Shown one piece after another: positions 43,037 to 51,811 of a DNA stretch of 64,000 bases. The first letter of the stretch is position 1. Each line of letters opens with the position of its first letter. Under the pieces are notes generated by a model, which was given only the letters and a program-made list of their open reading frames with translations, did not search any database and was not told the origin of the DNA. The stretch is taken from assembly GCA_036501185.1 (NCBI GenBank), contig DASYAU010000075.1:46476-110475 (forward strand), read 5' to 3'. The position numbers and the translations under genes are program-made. The DNA comes from Korobacter sp036501185 (GTDB lineage: Bacteria; Acidobacteriota; Terriglobia; Terriglobales; Acidobacteriaceae).

Positions 43037-43511
43037 AACCATGGAATTCTGCCTTTCGTCTGTTCTCTCCGGGCCGTATAGCTCCGTAATCCCGTTCCTG
43101 TTTCTTCCGGTGCTCACATGGTTCAGCGTCAGCCGCGTGATGGATCGCCTCGATCGGGTTGCTTACAGCCCCGGGTGGCGTGCGGTGTTTGGAGTGGTGG
43201 CGGCGTGCTTGCCGTGGATCATCACGGTTTCGCTGGTGGGTTTCAGCGTTCACCTCATCCCGCGGACGTCTCCGGAAGATTTCGGCTGCTATGTGAAGGT
43301 GTACGGGCCGCTCGTTATCATCCTGGGATTGGGAATGCGGGCCGCGGTTGTGTGTTCGTGGAAGTACCGGAATGTCCGGCATCTGTTACGCCTGGCGGTC
43401 GAACCTTCGCAGAGACTTCGCGACGTCTCGAACGAACTCGGGGCTACCGCCGTTGAGTTGGGTACGGACGTTCCGGCACGCATTGCGATGGGAGTTTTGC
43501 GGCCGCGCTGA
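43029..43511 (+). pseudogene. Truncated M56 (BlaR1-like) sensor peptidase
   Basis: The ATG at 43029 overlaps blaI by eight bases. The first 150 codons match the membrane part of M56/BlaR1 proteins and reach 'GVLRPR', which in intact homologues is followed by 'ILLP' and the HExxH zinc site. Instead a TGA follows, and the downstream sequence is from an S9 peptidase, so the catalytic and sensor domains are gone. A deletion joining two genes is the simplest reading. Confidence 0.7.
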
Positions 43512-44294
43512 CGGGGTGGTTGCTGCTGCCGCCGCGATATTCAGCCGGCGAAAAACTACCGCTGGTGACGATTGTGTATCCGGTATCTACGTATGAGGCG
43601 AGCGAGCCGCGTCGTTCTCGTTGCACGAAGGGCGGTTCTGGGAGCATCCGCAACTGTTTGCTGCGCTTGGGTATGCGGTTTTATTGCCGAGCATGCCGGA
43701 ACAAAAGAACCAGGCAGAAAAGCTCAAGGACCTTCCGGATGGCGTGCTGCCGGCGATTGATGCGGTGATTGCGCAGGGGATCGTTGATCCGGAGCGTGTC
43801 GCTGTGGCCGGGCAAAGTGACGGGGGATTCGCGACCATCGGCCTGATTACCGAGACGCATCGGTTTCGCACGGCGATTGAGAGTGCCGGTTTTTGCGATC
43901 TCGTCATTTTTTACGGCACGTTCTACGGACAGTTTCGGTACGGGACACAGGGAAGCCGGAGAGCGGACAAGCGCTGCGAATGCTGCAGATGGAGAAGGGC
44001 GTCGATAATCTCGGCGGTCCGCCTTGGGTGAACTTCGATCTGTATCGCGCGGGAAGCGCGGTGCTGCAAGCCGACAAAGTGGAAACGCCTTTGATGTTGA
44101 TCCAGGGAGACCTGGATTTTGTACCGATTCAGCAGGGCGAAGAATTCTTTACCGCGCTTTTGCGGCAGAACAAACGAGCGGAGTTCGTGCGCTACCAGGG
44201 AGAGCGGCACACGATTGACGACCGAGCGAATGTGCTCGATCTTTGGAAGCGAGTGTCGGATCGGCTGGCTGAAACGATGGCGCCGCGTTCATAG
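43512..44294 (+). pseudogene. 5'-truncated, frameshifted S9-type peptidase
   Basis: Homology to the C-terminal hydrolase of an S9 peptidase runs through three frames. First 'ALTGWLLLPPRYSAGEKLPL', then from about 43600 another frame 'FWEHPQLFAALGYAVLLPS' with nucleophile 'AGQSDGGFAT', then from about 43950 a third frame 'KVETPLMLIQGDLDFVP' with Asp and 'YQGERHTIDD' with His, ending at 44294. Two frameshifts and no start: a pseudogene. Confidence 0.75.
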
Positions 44295-44360
44295 GTTCGG
44301 CGTCGCGGTGTGACTGATGAGCTGGAAAATGGGGACAGGCCCTTCCGTCCCCAGATTAGG

Positions 44361-44837
44361 TTAGCCGCGCCGGGCCGCCTCGATCGTAGCGACGTCGATT
44401 TTCTGCATCGACATCATCGCATCGAAAGCGCGTTTTGCTTCGGCGCCGCCGACCGCGAGCGCTTCGATGAGCACGCGCGGAGTGATCTGCCAGGAGAGGC
44501 CCCAGCGGTCCTTGCACCAGCCACACTCGCTTTCCTGGCCGCCGTTGCCGACAATCGCGTTCCAGTAGCGGTCGGTTTCAGCCTGGTCGTCGGTTGCGAT
44601 CTGGAAAGAGAATGCCTCGCTCTGCTTGAACATCGGGCCACCGTTGAGACCGAGACAGGGAATGCCGAGGACGGTGAACTCCACAGTTAAGACGTCGCCC
44701 GCTTTGCCGCTCGGATAATCAGAGGGCGCCTTGTGGACTGCGGTCACTTCGCTGTTGGGGAAGGTGGCGGCGTAGAACTGCGCGGCGTCGAGTGCGTCTT
44801 TGTCGTACCAGAGGCAGATCGTGTTTTTGGGGGTCAT
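44361..44837 (-). CDS. VOC/PhnB-like protein (glyoxalase fold)
   Basis: 158 residues. 'TICLWYDKDALDAAQFYAATFPNSEV', 'FTVLGIPCLGLNGGPMFKQSEAFSFQI', 'DRYWNAIVGNGGQESECGWCKDRWGLSWQITP' is the pattern of the PhnB/3-demethylubiquinone-methyltransferase-like vicinal-oxygen-chelate group. No catalytic role is established for these. Single gene, convergent to the pseudogene. Confidence 0.85.
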   Translation of the reverse strand: MTPKNTICLWYDKDALDAAQFYAATFPNSEVTAVHKAPSDYPSGKAGDVLTVEFTVLGIPCLGLNGGPMFKQSEAFSFQIATDDQAETDRYWNAIVGNGGQESECGWCKDRWGLSWQITPRVLIEALAVGGAEAKRAFDAMMSMQKIDVATIEAARRG

Positions 44838-45068
44838 CTACGTGAGTCTCCTTGAGCTATCGGTGCGCTCCGACTGGGATCTCGCTTTGAAAGATGAACG
44901 CGTCAGTTCATCGTAAACATCCTATTTGAATGTCGCATTGCGGCAGCGAGTCGCTTGCCGGAAATTGGGGACGAGCGGTGCGGCACCTAGCAGCGCTAGT
45001 GCTCGGGTGTGAACAGCGCGATGGGAGGAAATCGGGTTCTGAGGGGTATATGTAACGAAGGAGCCAGC

Positions 45069-46721
45069 ATGAGAAGAAGTTTCATGACTCTCGCGGCCAT
45101 GGTTTTTCTCGCGACTACGAGCGTGATCTCACAGGAACACCAGCCGAGCGCTGCCGCCAAAGCGCTGTATGACGCGGGTCTCAAAGCAGTTGGAAACGCG
45201 CTTGGTGGCGACCCGAAGGAATGGAACCACGCGGTAGAGCTTCTACATAAAGCTGTGGAACTCGATCCTGACTATTACGAGGCCCAACAGGAATACATGA
45301 TCATTTATGAGAACGCCGCCGCTCCGGACGTTAATAGTCCGGACTTGGCAAAGGAGAGGCCAGCCGAGATCCTGTTCAAAAAGGCCGAGAAAAAGATCGA
45401 GGAGCAATACGAGAAACTGGCGGCGGAGCACCCGAAGAAGGCGATTTACCAGTGGTGCCTGGGGATTGCGTATGAATATGACAATCCCGCCAAATCGCTG
45501 AGCCACTACAAGGCGGCGGTGGCGCTTGATCCGAAGTATGGGCCAGGGTACAGCGGGCTTTCGGAGATCGCCGAGGAACAGGGTGACTTGGAAATGAGCC
45601 AGGAATACGCTCGGAAGGCGTATGAGGCGTGGCCGCACGACAAGGATTTCTGGCGCGGCTATATCGCCAGCTACACGATGGTTCCCGCACCCAGCAACCT
45701 GGAGAAAGCGAAAGAGATCGCGTTGAGGGGTGCTGACCAGTTTCCTGACGGAGCGGCCAACATGCTGGGATACATGGCGAGGCGCTCCACAGACGAAGGC
45801 CAAGAGCGTGAAATTTTGGAGATCGTAGAACAGCGCTTTCCCGCAAAGACGGACGAGTACGGGCTTTCTCTGTTTGATCTCTATTTGAAATCGGACAAGG
45901 CCAAAGCCGTGCAGCTTGCGGAGCGGATCAGTGCCCAAGAACCAAAAGAGAAGAGCTGGCTTGCGCTCAAGACCTATGCGCAGGCGCTGCTGGATGCGCA
46001 GTCGATGATTGAGAAGGGCGAATACGAGAAGGCGACCGCCGCATTGGCGAACGTGAAGCCGGCCGGCGCAACTGCTCTCTGGCTTGCGTTGCTGCGAGAC
46101 GAGGCGCTGGCTGGAAAGGGAGAGCTAGCGAAAGCGTATGAAGACTTGGTGAAACGATATGCGACCACGCCGAGCGATGAAGCGTACGCATTGCTTAACC
46201 AATATGGCGAGAAGCTGGGAAAGACTAAAGCGCAGATCACGTCGGAACTTGAGGAGCAGCTTGCGGCGGCGGCGAAGCCGGGGATCCCGTTCACGCTTAC
46301 TGACTACGGTACGGGCAAGCCGGTGTCGCTGGCGGATTACAAAGGACGCGTAGTGCTGGTGAATTTCTTCTATCCGAAGTGCGGGCCGTGTCGCGGCGAA
46401 TTTCCTTATCTGCAGATGGCGTTGGATAAATACAAGTCGCAGGGGTTCGCGATCCTTGCGATCAATGGGCATCCACCGGAGGGTGACTGGGTGCTGCCAT
46501 TGATGAAGGGCTGGCGGCTGGGTTTCACTCCGCTCAAAAGCACGGACGAGGTGTTGGACGCCTACAAAATCTGGGCCTTCCCGGATAACTTCCTGTATGG
46601 AGCGGATGGCAAGATCTATCCGATGCCGCGGCAGGTGTATCCCCCGACGCTCCGCGAATTCGAACTGCAGATTGAGGCGTTGCTGCAGGAGGCGAAAACG
46701 GAAAAGGGAGCTTCGCAGTAG
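45069..46721 (+). CDS. TPR-thioredoxin (TlpA-like) periplasmic protein, copy 1
   Basis: 550 residues from ATG 45069 (AAGGAGCC upstream). Signal peptide ends SVISQ. Residues 30-400 are TPR helices ('AVELLHKAVELDPDYYEAQQEYM', 'LSHYKAAVALDPKYGPGYSGL'). The C-terminal 150 residues form a TlpA/AhpC-type thioredoxin domain: 'PVSLADYKGRVVLVNFFYPKCGPCRGEF' with CGPC active site, then 'FAILAINGHPPEGDWVLP' and 'FPDNFLYGADGKIYPM'. A periplasmic thiol reductase held on a repeat scaffold. First of three paralogues. Confidence 0.88.
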   Translation: MRRSFMTLAAMVFLATTSVISQEHQPSAAAKALYDAGLKAVGNALGGDPKEWNHAVELLHKAVELDPDYYEAQQEYMIIYENAAAPDVNSPDLAKERPAEILFKKAEKKIEEQYEKLAAEHPKKAIYQWCLGIAYEYDNPAKSLSHYKAAVALDPKYGPGYSGLSEIAEEQGDLEMSQEYARKAYEAWPHDKDFWRGYIASYTMVPAPSNLEKAKEIALRGADQFPDGAANMLGYMARRSTDEGQEREILEIVEQRFPAKTDEYGLSLFDLYLKSDKAKAVQLAERISAQEPKEKSWLALKTYAQALLDAQSMIEKGEYEKATAALANVKPAGATALWLALLRDEALAGKGELAKAYEDLVKRYATTPSDEAYALLNQYGEKLGKTKAQITSELEEQLAAAAKPGIPFTLTDYGTGKPVSLADYKGRVVLVNFFYPKCGPCRGEFPYLQMALDKYKSQGFAILAINGHPPEGDWVLPLMKGWRLGFTPLKSTDEVLDAYKIWAFPDNFLYGADGKIYPMPRQVYPPTLREFELQIEALLQEAKTEKGASQ

Positions 46722-47194
46722 GGAAGAGCGCGCTCGGGTTTTTCTCAGATGTGTTTCGTAGGATCGAACAATTGGTGGAATGGGGAATGTTCTGGCTATC
46801 GGCTTTCCACGACGCTCGCGCGTCGCGCTGAGAGGCCCATCAGGCCTGGGGCCTTGCAGCGGGTGGCTTGAAGGGAAGATTTGCGTTGAGGCGTTTGGGC
46901 GCGTCTTCCTAGGCCCACCCGAGCCGGCCAAAAGAGGCGAACTAGGGTGGGGCACCCGGGCCATCTCTTATCTCGGAGTCACAATCCTTCACCTGCGGTG
47001 CGCACGAGCAGGAAACCTACTGGACGTCGCTGGTTCAGCGCGCGTGGTCAGTGATTCACAGAGTGTGCCGATGCCAGTTCAGCCTGCGTGTCCTTCACCA
47101 CTTGCGTCCAACTGGTCGTCTTCTTTCAATAGTGGAATCCGGACTGCGAGCTTTTGAGTCTAATCTGCCATACGTTTCTGAAGGAGATCTGCAT
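46722..47194. other. Repeat-containing gene-free stretch
   Basis: No gene supported. A short hairpin-rich part around 46790-46860 ('GACGCTCGCGCGTCG', 'GGCCCATCAGGCC') and 'GTGGGGCACCCGGGCC' at 46949, a fragment of the CCCAGG repeat family. The ribosome site AAGGAGAT for the next gene is at its right end. Confidence 0.5.
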
Positions 47195-47938
47195 ATGACA
47201 AGCCGACCTTTGACAGCATTGATCACCGGAGGAACAAGCGGAATCGGGCGAGCGACAGCCGATAAGCTTGCGCAACAGGGCATTCATGTCATGGTTGCGG
47301 GGCGAAATACGGAGCGTGGCAAGAAGACGGTCGATGAAATTCGCGCGACGGGCGGCAAAGCAGACTTTATTTCTTCCGATCTCCGGGATGCCGCCAGTGC
47401 TCGCGATCTGGCAAAGAAAGCCATCGAACTCGGAAGTGGATACGTCGATATTCTGATCAACAACGCCGGAATCTACCCCTTCGGGCCAACCCATGAGATG
47501 ACGGAAGAACAGTTTGATGATGTTTTTTCTGTGAATGTGAAGGTGCCATATTTCCTAGTCGCCGAGCTGGCTCCGCTGATGGCGAAGAGAGGCAAGGGTG
47601 CGATCGTGAACCTGTCGACCATGGCCGCAGATTACGGGGCGCCCGGAATGAGCCTATATGGTTCGAGCAAGGCAGCCATTAATCTGCTGACCAAGACCTG
47701 GGCTGCCGAATACGGGCCGAGAGGGGTCCGCGTCAATGCGGTAAGTCCAGGCCCAACGCGCACGGAGGGGACGGGCGCAATGGAAGAAGGCCTTCAACAG
47801 TTAGCTGCCCAAGGCCTGGCGGGACGACCCGCCACCGCCGACGAAATCGCTGAGGCGGTTGTCTTCCTGGCGACAGACCGTGCCAGTTTCATTTACGGCG
47901 CAAAGCTTGCTGTGGATGGCGGGCGCACCGCGATCTAA
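47195..47938 (+). CDS. Short-chain dehydrogenase/reductase
   Basis: 247 residues from ATG 47195 (AAGGAGATCTGCAT upstream). Classical SDR: 'ITGGTSGIGRATADKL' cofactor motif at 10-25, 'NNAGIYPFGPT', catalytic Tyr155/Lys159 in 'SLYGSSKAAINL', 'VNAVSPGPTRTE'. The Arg after the glycine motif and 'VAGRNTERG' favour NADP(H). Substrate unknown. Lies between two TPR-TlpA genes without overlap. Confidence 0.9.
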   Translation: MTSRPLTALITGGTSGIGRATADKLAQQGIHVMVAGRNTERGKKTVDEIRATGGKADFISSDLRDAASARDLAKKAIELGSGYVDILINNAGIYPFGPTHEMTEEQFDDVFSVNVKVPYFLVAELAPLMAKRGKGAIVNLSTMAADYGAPGMSLYGSSKAAINLLTKTWAAEYGPRGVRVNAVSPGPTRTEGTGAMEEGLQQLAAQGLAGRPATADEIAEAVVFLATDRASFIYGAKLAVDGGRTAI

Positions 47939-48359
47939 AGTGGCACGGCGATCAGCGTTGGCGATGGTCCCCTTAACGCGGTGTGCGCGCAGTCGAGGGA
48001 AGACGTCTATCCTTCCGCTAAGTACCGGTGGACAAACGCTACCGCCATTGCCTCGTCAGCTCCACCCATCGAAAGGCAACATCGCTGCGCTGCAAGAAAT
48101 CGCGAATGGTGTAGGCTGCGGGCGATCCCCGCGTTCCGAAAAGCCGAATCTCTGAAACTCGTTCATCCATGTATCGCGTCATTCTAGCGAATTAGACCGC
48201 CTTTCGGAGACCGAATCGTCGCATTCGTGAGACTTCTCTGCTTCGTAAACTTCCATGGTGATGGGAGGAATCGCAGCTCCGGCGTGTATCACTAGGATAT
48301 AGGGTGCTCGCGACGCGGGGTTCTCCCCTTCGACCCGAACTTCTCAGTAAGAGGACAGG
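47939..48359. other. Gene-free stretch
   Basis: No convincing gene or repeat. AAGAGGACAGG immediately before ATG 48360 is the ribosome site of the next gene. Confidence 0.5.
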
Positions 48360-50021
48360 ATGAAGATCACATTAACGGTTCTCGCACTCTGGCTTTGCGT
48401 AGCAGCATCCCCCCTGTTCGCACAGGAGCACAAGCCGAGTGCCGAAGCCAAGGCCGACTACGACCAGGCCAGCCAGGCAATCTCGAAGGGCTTCAGCGGC
48501 GATCCGAAGGAGTTCACGAAGGCGGTCGAGTTGCTTCAGAAGGCAATCAAGCTCGACCCCGATTATTACGACGCTCACGAAGAGTACGCCCGCGCCTATG
48601 AATTTGCGGCCGCGCCCGATGCCGTGAGCGACGACGATAAGAAAGCTAAAGCCGCAAAAGCGCAATCCGAGAAGGCAGAGAAAGAAGTAGAGCAACAGTA
48701 CGTCAAGCTGGCGGCTGAGCATCCCGACAAAGCCGTCTATCTGTTCGTGCTCGGGGAGATCTTAGATTACGCAGACCCCGACCGCGCGGTGAACTACTAC
48801 AAGCAAGCGATCAAGTTGGACCCGAAATGCGGACCGGCTTATAGCATGCTCGCCACTGCCGCGGAAGAGCATGGCGACCTCGACCTGAGTCGTGAGTACG
48901 CGAAGAAGGCCTACGAGGCATGGCCCGATGACGAGCATTTCTGGGGCGGCTATATCAGCTCATACACCGCGGTGCCTACGCCCGAGAACCTTGAAAAGGC
49001 CAAGGAGATCGAGCTCGAAGGCGCTGCCAAGTTCCCGGAAGAGGCCGTCCACATGCTCAGCTATACGGCCGGACGCACGACCGACGAAGCGCAGGCGCGC
49101 CAACTCTACGAACTCGTGAAACAACGCTTCCCGAAGGATGCGAAGGGCTACACGATGGTTCCGCTCTTCAACCTGTACCTGAAGTCGGATCAATCGAAAG
49201 CGTTGGAGCTGGCGAACGAGATGGTCAGGGTCGATCCGAAAGACAAGACTTGGCCGCTATTGAAAGATCATGCGCAAGCCCTCCACGACGCCGACGCGCT
49301 GCTCGCCAGGGGCGACTTCGACAAGGCTCTCACCATGCTCGAAGCCGTAAAACTTCCGGGGCACCACGCTACCGAAGGTCGCTGGCTCGAACTCGCAAAG
49401 GCACAGGCGCTTGCCGGCAAGGGCGACGTCGCAAACGCCTATGCGAACCTGCTGAAGGAATATGCCAGCACTCCGAGTGATGAAGTGCAGGCGGCGCTCA
49501 AAACCTATGGCCAGAAGCTGGGCAAATCCGACGCGAACGTCGCGGCGGAGATCAACGAACAGCGCGCCGCGGCCGCCAAGCCGGGCTTGCCTTTTACCCT
49601 CACCGATTACGCCACCGGCAAACCAGTATCTCTGAGCGATTACAAAGGCCGGGTGGTGCTGGTGAATTTCTGGTATCCCAAGTGCGGTCCCTGCCGCGGG
49701 GAGTTTCCGTACCTGCAAATGTCGCTAGAAAAATATAAGTCGCAGGGCTTCGCGATCCTCGCCATCAACGGCGAACCGCCGCAAGACAGTTGGGTGATGC
49801 CCCTCATCAATGGATGGCACCTGGGCTTTACTCCGCTGAAGGGAAACGACGAGGTGGTTTCCGAATACAAAGTGCGCGGGTTTCCGAGTAACTTCCTCTA
49901 TGGCGCGGACGGAAAAATTTATCCCATGCCGGATCAGGTTCGTCCATGGACCCTCCGCGAGTTCGAATTGCAAGTCGAAAGCTTGTTGCACGAAGCAAAC
50001 ATGACTTCTACAGCGCAGTGA
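48360..50021 (+). CDS. TPR-thioredoxin (TlpA-like) protein, copy 2
   Basis: 553 residues, signal peptide ending SPLFAQ. Same plan and very similar wording to copy 1: TPRs ('AVELLQKAIKLDPDYYDAHEEYARAY', 'VNYYKQAIKLDPKCGPAYSM') and C-terminal thioredoxin domain 'KGRVVLVNFWYPKCGPCRGEFPYLQMSLEKYKSQGFAILAIN' with CGPC. Clear tandem paralogue. Its stop lies 48 bases before the third copy. Confidence 0.88.
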   Translation: MKITLTVLALWLCVAASPLFAQEHKPSAEAKADYDQASQAISKGFSGDPKEFTKAVELLQKAIKLDPDYYDAHEEYARAYEFAAAPDAVSDDDKKAKAAKAQSEKAEKEVEQQYVKLAAEHPDKAVYLFVLGEILDYADPDRAVNYYKQAIKLDPKCGPAYSMLATAAEEHGDLDLSREYAKKAYEAWPDDEHFWGGYISSYTAVPTPENLEKAKEIELEGAAKFPEEAVHMLSYTAGRTTDEAQARQLYELVKQRFPKDAKGYTMVPLFNLYLKSDQSKALELANEMVRVDPKDKTWPLLKDHAQALHDADALLARGDFDKALTMLEAVKLPGHHATEGRWLELAKAQALAGKGDVANAYANLLKEYASTPSDEVQAALKTYGQKLGKSDANVAAEINEQRAAAAKPGLPFTLTDYATGKPVSLSDYKGRVVLVNFWYPKCGPCRGEFPYLQMSLEKYKSQGFAILAINGEPPQDSWVMPLINGWHLGFTPLKGNDEVVSEYKVRGFPSNFLYGADGKIYPMPDQVRPWTLREFELQVESLLHEANMTSTAQ

Positions 50022-50068
50022 GCGTTCCGGTGCGCTCATTCGTCCTACGAATCGAGGAGGTACACCTC

Positions 50069-51718
50069 ATGATGAAATCCGTTCGTTTTCTCGCCCTGCT
50101 CTTGCTGGCTGTGAGTTCTGTATCCGTCGTCGCAATGGCATCCGACAAGTATTCGGGCACGCCTGCGGCTAAGGCGGAATTCGAGAAGGGCAAAGTCGCC
50201 CTTGAGTCCCAAAATTGGGAGAAGGCCGCCGCCGCATTTAAGAAGGCGACGGAAATCGACCCCAATTATGCCGATGCACACGATCAATACATGCTCGCGC
50301 GTGAAAATGCTGCGATTGGCGATTTCAAGATATTTTCCACCGGCACCGAAGAAGAAAAGAAAAAGATGCGGGAGCGCACCAAGAAGGTGGGAGAGGAAAT
50401 CACCCAGGAGTACGAGGATCTCGTAAAGCAGCATCCGGATATGCCCATCTACAAATGGGCTTTGGCGCAGCGGTACGACGAGAGCAATCCGGAACTCCAG
50501 GGAAAGTATTGCAAGGAGGCCCTGGCCCAGGACCCCGACTTCGGCCCTGGGTATAGCTGTGTTGGTTCCGTTGCCTCGTTAGGCGGCGATAACGCAACGG
50601 CAATGCAGTCGTATCGGAAACTGGTCGAGCTGCAGCCGGACAATAAGGAGTCGTGGAGACTTCTGCAATGGACCGCCTCGCATGGGGATCCGCAGCAATA
50701 CAAGGCGATCACCGATGAGATCGTGCAGAAGTTTCCGGACAGCGATACGGCGGTCGAAGCTTTGATGAAGTACACGAAGAGCCTGCCGCAGGACGAGCAG
50801 ATTGCGCAATTCGAGGAGATCGTCGCCAAATATCCGCCGAAGAAAGTCCCGGCGTCTGCGAAAGCGGCGGAAGAGCTTTTTGCGCGGTACGACAGCAGCG
50901 ATCCGGCGAAGGCAGCGGCCTTCGCGCACAAGGTCCAAGCTGAAATTCCCGACGATAAGGACTGGAAGAAGCACGTCGAGTATGCCGATGGGATGGCCAA
51001 CGCCGAGGCGAAGATCAAAGCCAACGACGGCGCCGGGGCGCTCGCGATCCTGAAAAATGTAAAGGTGCCGACCTACATCTTCAACAAGACGCGCCTCGAA
51101 CTGCTCCAGGCAAAGGCAAACGATATTTCCGGCAAGACCGCTGATGCTTATGCCGATCTTCTCAAGGTGTTCGCGGCCACTCCCGAGCGCGATTTGCAGG
51201 GGCCGCTTTACGATTACGGAAAGAAGCTGGGAAAGAGCGACAGTGCGATTGACGGCGAAGTGTGGAAGGCGCGTGCCGATGCATCGAAGCCTGAGATCCC
51301 TTTCACTCTCGATTCGTTCGTTGACGGGAAGAAGGTTTCGCTTGCAGATTACAAAGGTAAAGTGGTGCTGATTGATTTCTGGTATCCGAACTGCGGGCCG
51401 TGCATGAACGCGATGCCGTATCTGGAAGATCTGTACAACAAGTACAAGGACTCAGGGTTGGTATTTCTCGGCATCAACGGGTTCGAAGAGCAGGCGGCGT
51501 TTGTGATGCCGCTGGTGAAGGCGCGCGGCTGGGGCTTCCTGCCGCTCAAAGGTGACAAAAAATTCTGCGAGGATGTTTACAAGGTACGGGGATTTCCATC
51601 GACGTTCTTGATCGGTGCCGACGGCCGAGTGTATTTCAAGCCGTTCACCTACGATCATCACCAGGAGGAAATCGCTGACATGCAAATCCAGGCATTGTTG
51701 GCAGCCGCCAAGCAGTGA
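50069..51718 (+). CDS. TPR-thioredoxin (TlpA-like) protein, copy 3
   Basis: 549 residues from ATG 50069, GAGGAGG eight bases upstream; the frame opens earlier inside the preceding gene. Signal peptide ends VVAMAS. TPRs then thioredoxin domain 'LADYKGKVVLIDFWYPNCGPCMNAMPYLEDLYNKYKDSGLVFLGINGFEEQ'. More diverged than copies 1 and 2; CGPC retained. Followed by a strong two-way terminator. Confidence 0.88.
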   Translation: MMKSVRFLALLLLAVSSVSVVAMASDKYSGTPAAKAEFEKGKVALESQNWEKAAAAFKKATEIDPNYADAHDQYMLARENAAIGDFKIFSTGTEEEKKKMRERTKKVGEEITQEYEDLVKQHPDMPIYKWALAQRYDESNPELQGKYCKEALAQDPDFGPGYSCVGSVASLGGDNATAMQSYRKLVELQPDNKESWRLLQWTASHGDPQQYKAITDEIVQKFPDSDTAVEALMKYTKSLPQDEQIAQFEEIVAKYPPKKVPASAKAAEELFARYDSSDPAKAAAFAHKVQAEIPDDKDWKKHVEYADGMANAEAKIKANDGAGALAILKNVKVPTYIFNKTRLELLQAKANDISGKTADAYADLLKVFAATPERDLQGPLYDYGKKLGKSDSAIDGEVWKARADASKPEIPFTLDSFVDGKKVSLADYKGKVVLIDFWYPNCGPCMNAMPYLEDLYNKYKDSGLVFLGINGFEEQAAFVMPLVKARGWGFLPLKGDKKFCEDVYKVRGFPSTFLIGADGRVYFKPFTYDHHQEEIADMQIQALLAAAKQ

Positions 51719-51763
51719 GGTGACGCGGGAAACGGCAGCGATGAAGCGCTGCACTGATGCAAA

Positions 51764-51795
51764 CAAGGGAGCCCGCCTTGCGGCGGGCTCCCTTG
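51764..51795. terminator. Bidirectional terminator
   Basis: Perfect 14-bp stem CAAGGGAGCCCGCC (51764-51777) with 51782-51795, TTGC loop, flanked by AAA and TTG. It lies between convergent genes. Confidence 0.85.
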
Positions 51796-51811
51796 TTGAA
51801 CAGCGATGGCG

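Noticed and set aside
43503..43511. TGA ending the M56 fragment as a second selenocysteine site
   Set aside because: The sequence after the TGA is not M56-like in that frame; it changes to S9 peptidase in another frame, which means a deletion.
46125..46964. 279-codon minus-strand frame over the end of TPR-TlpA copy 1
   Set aside because: Antisense of a clear thioredoxin domain and of intergenic repeats.
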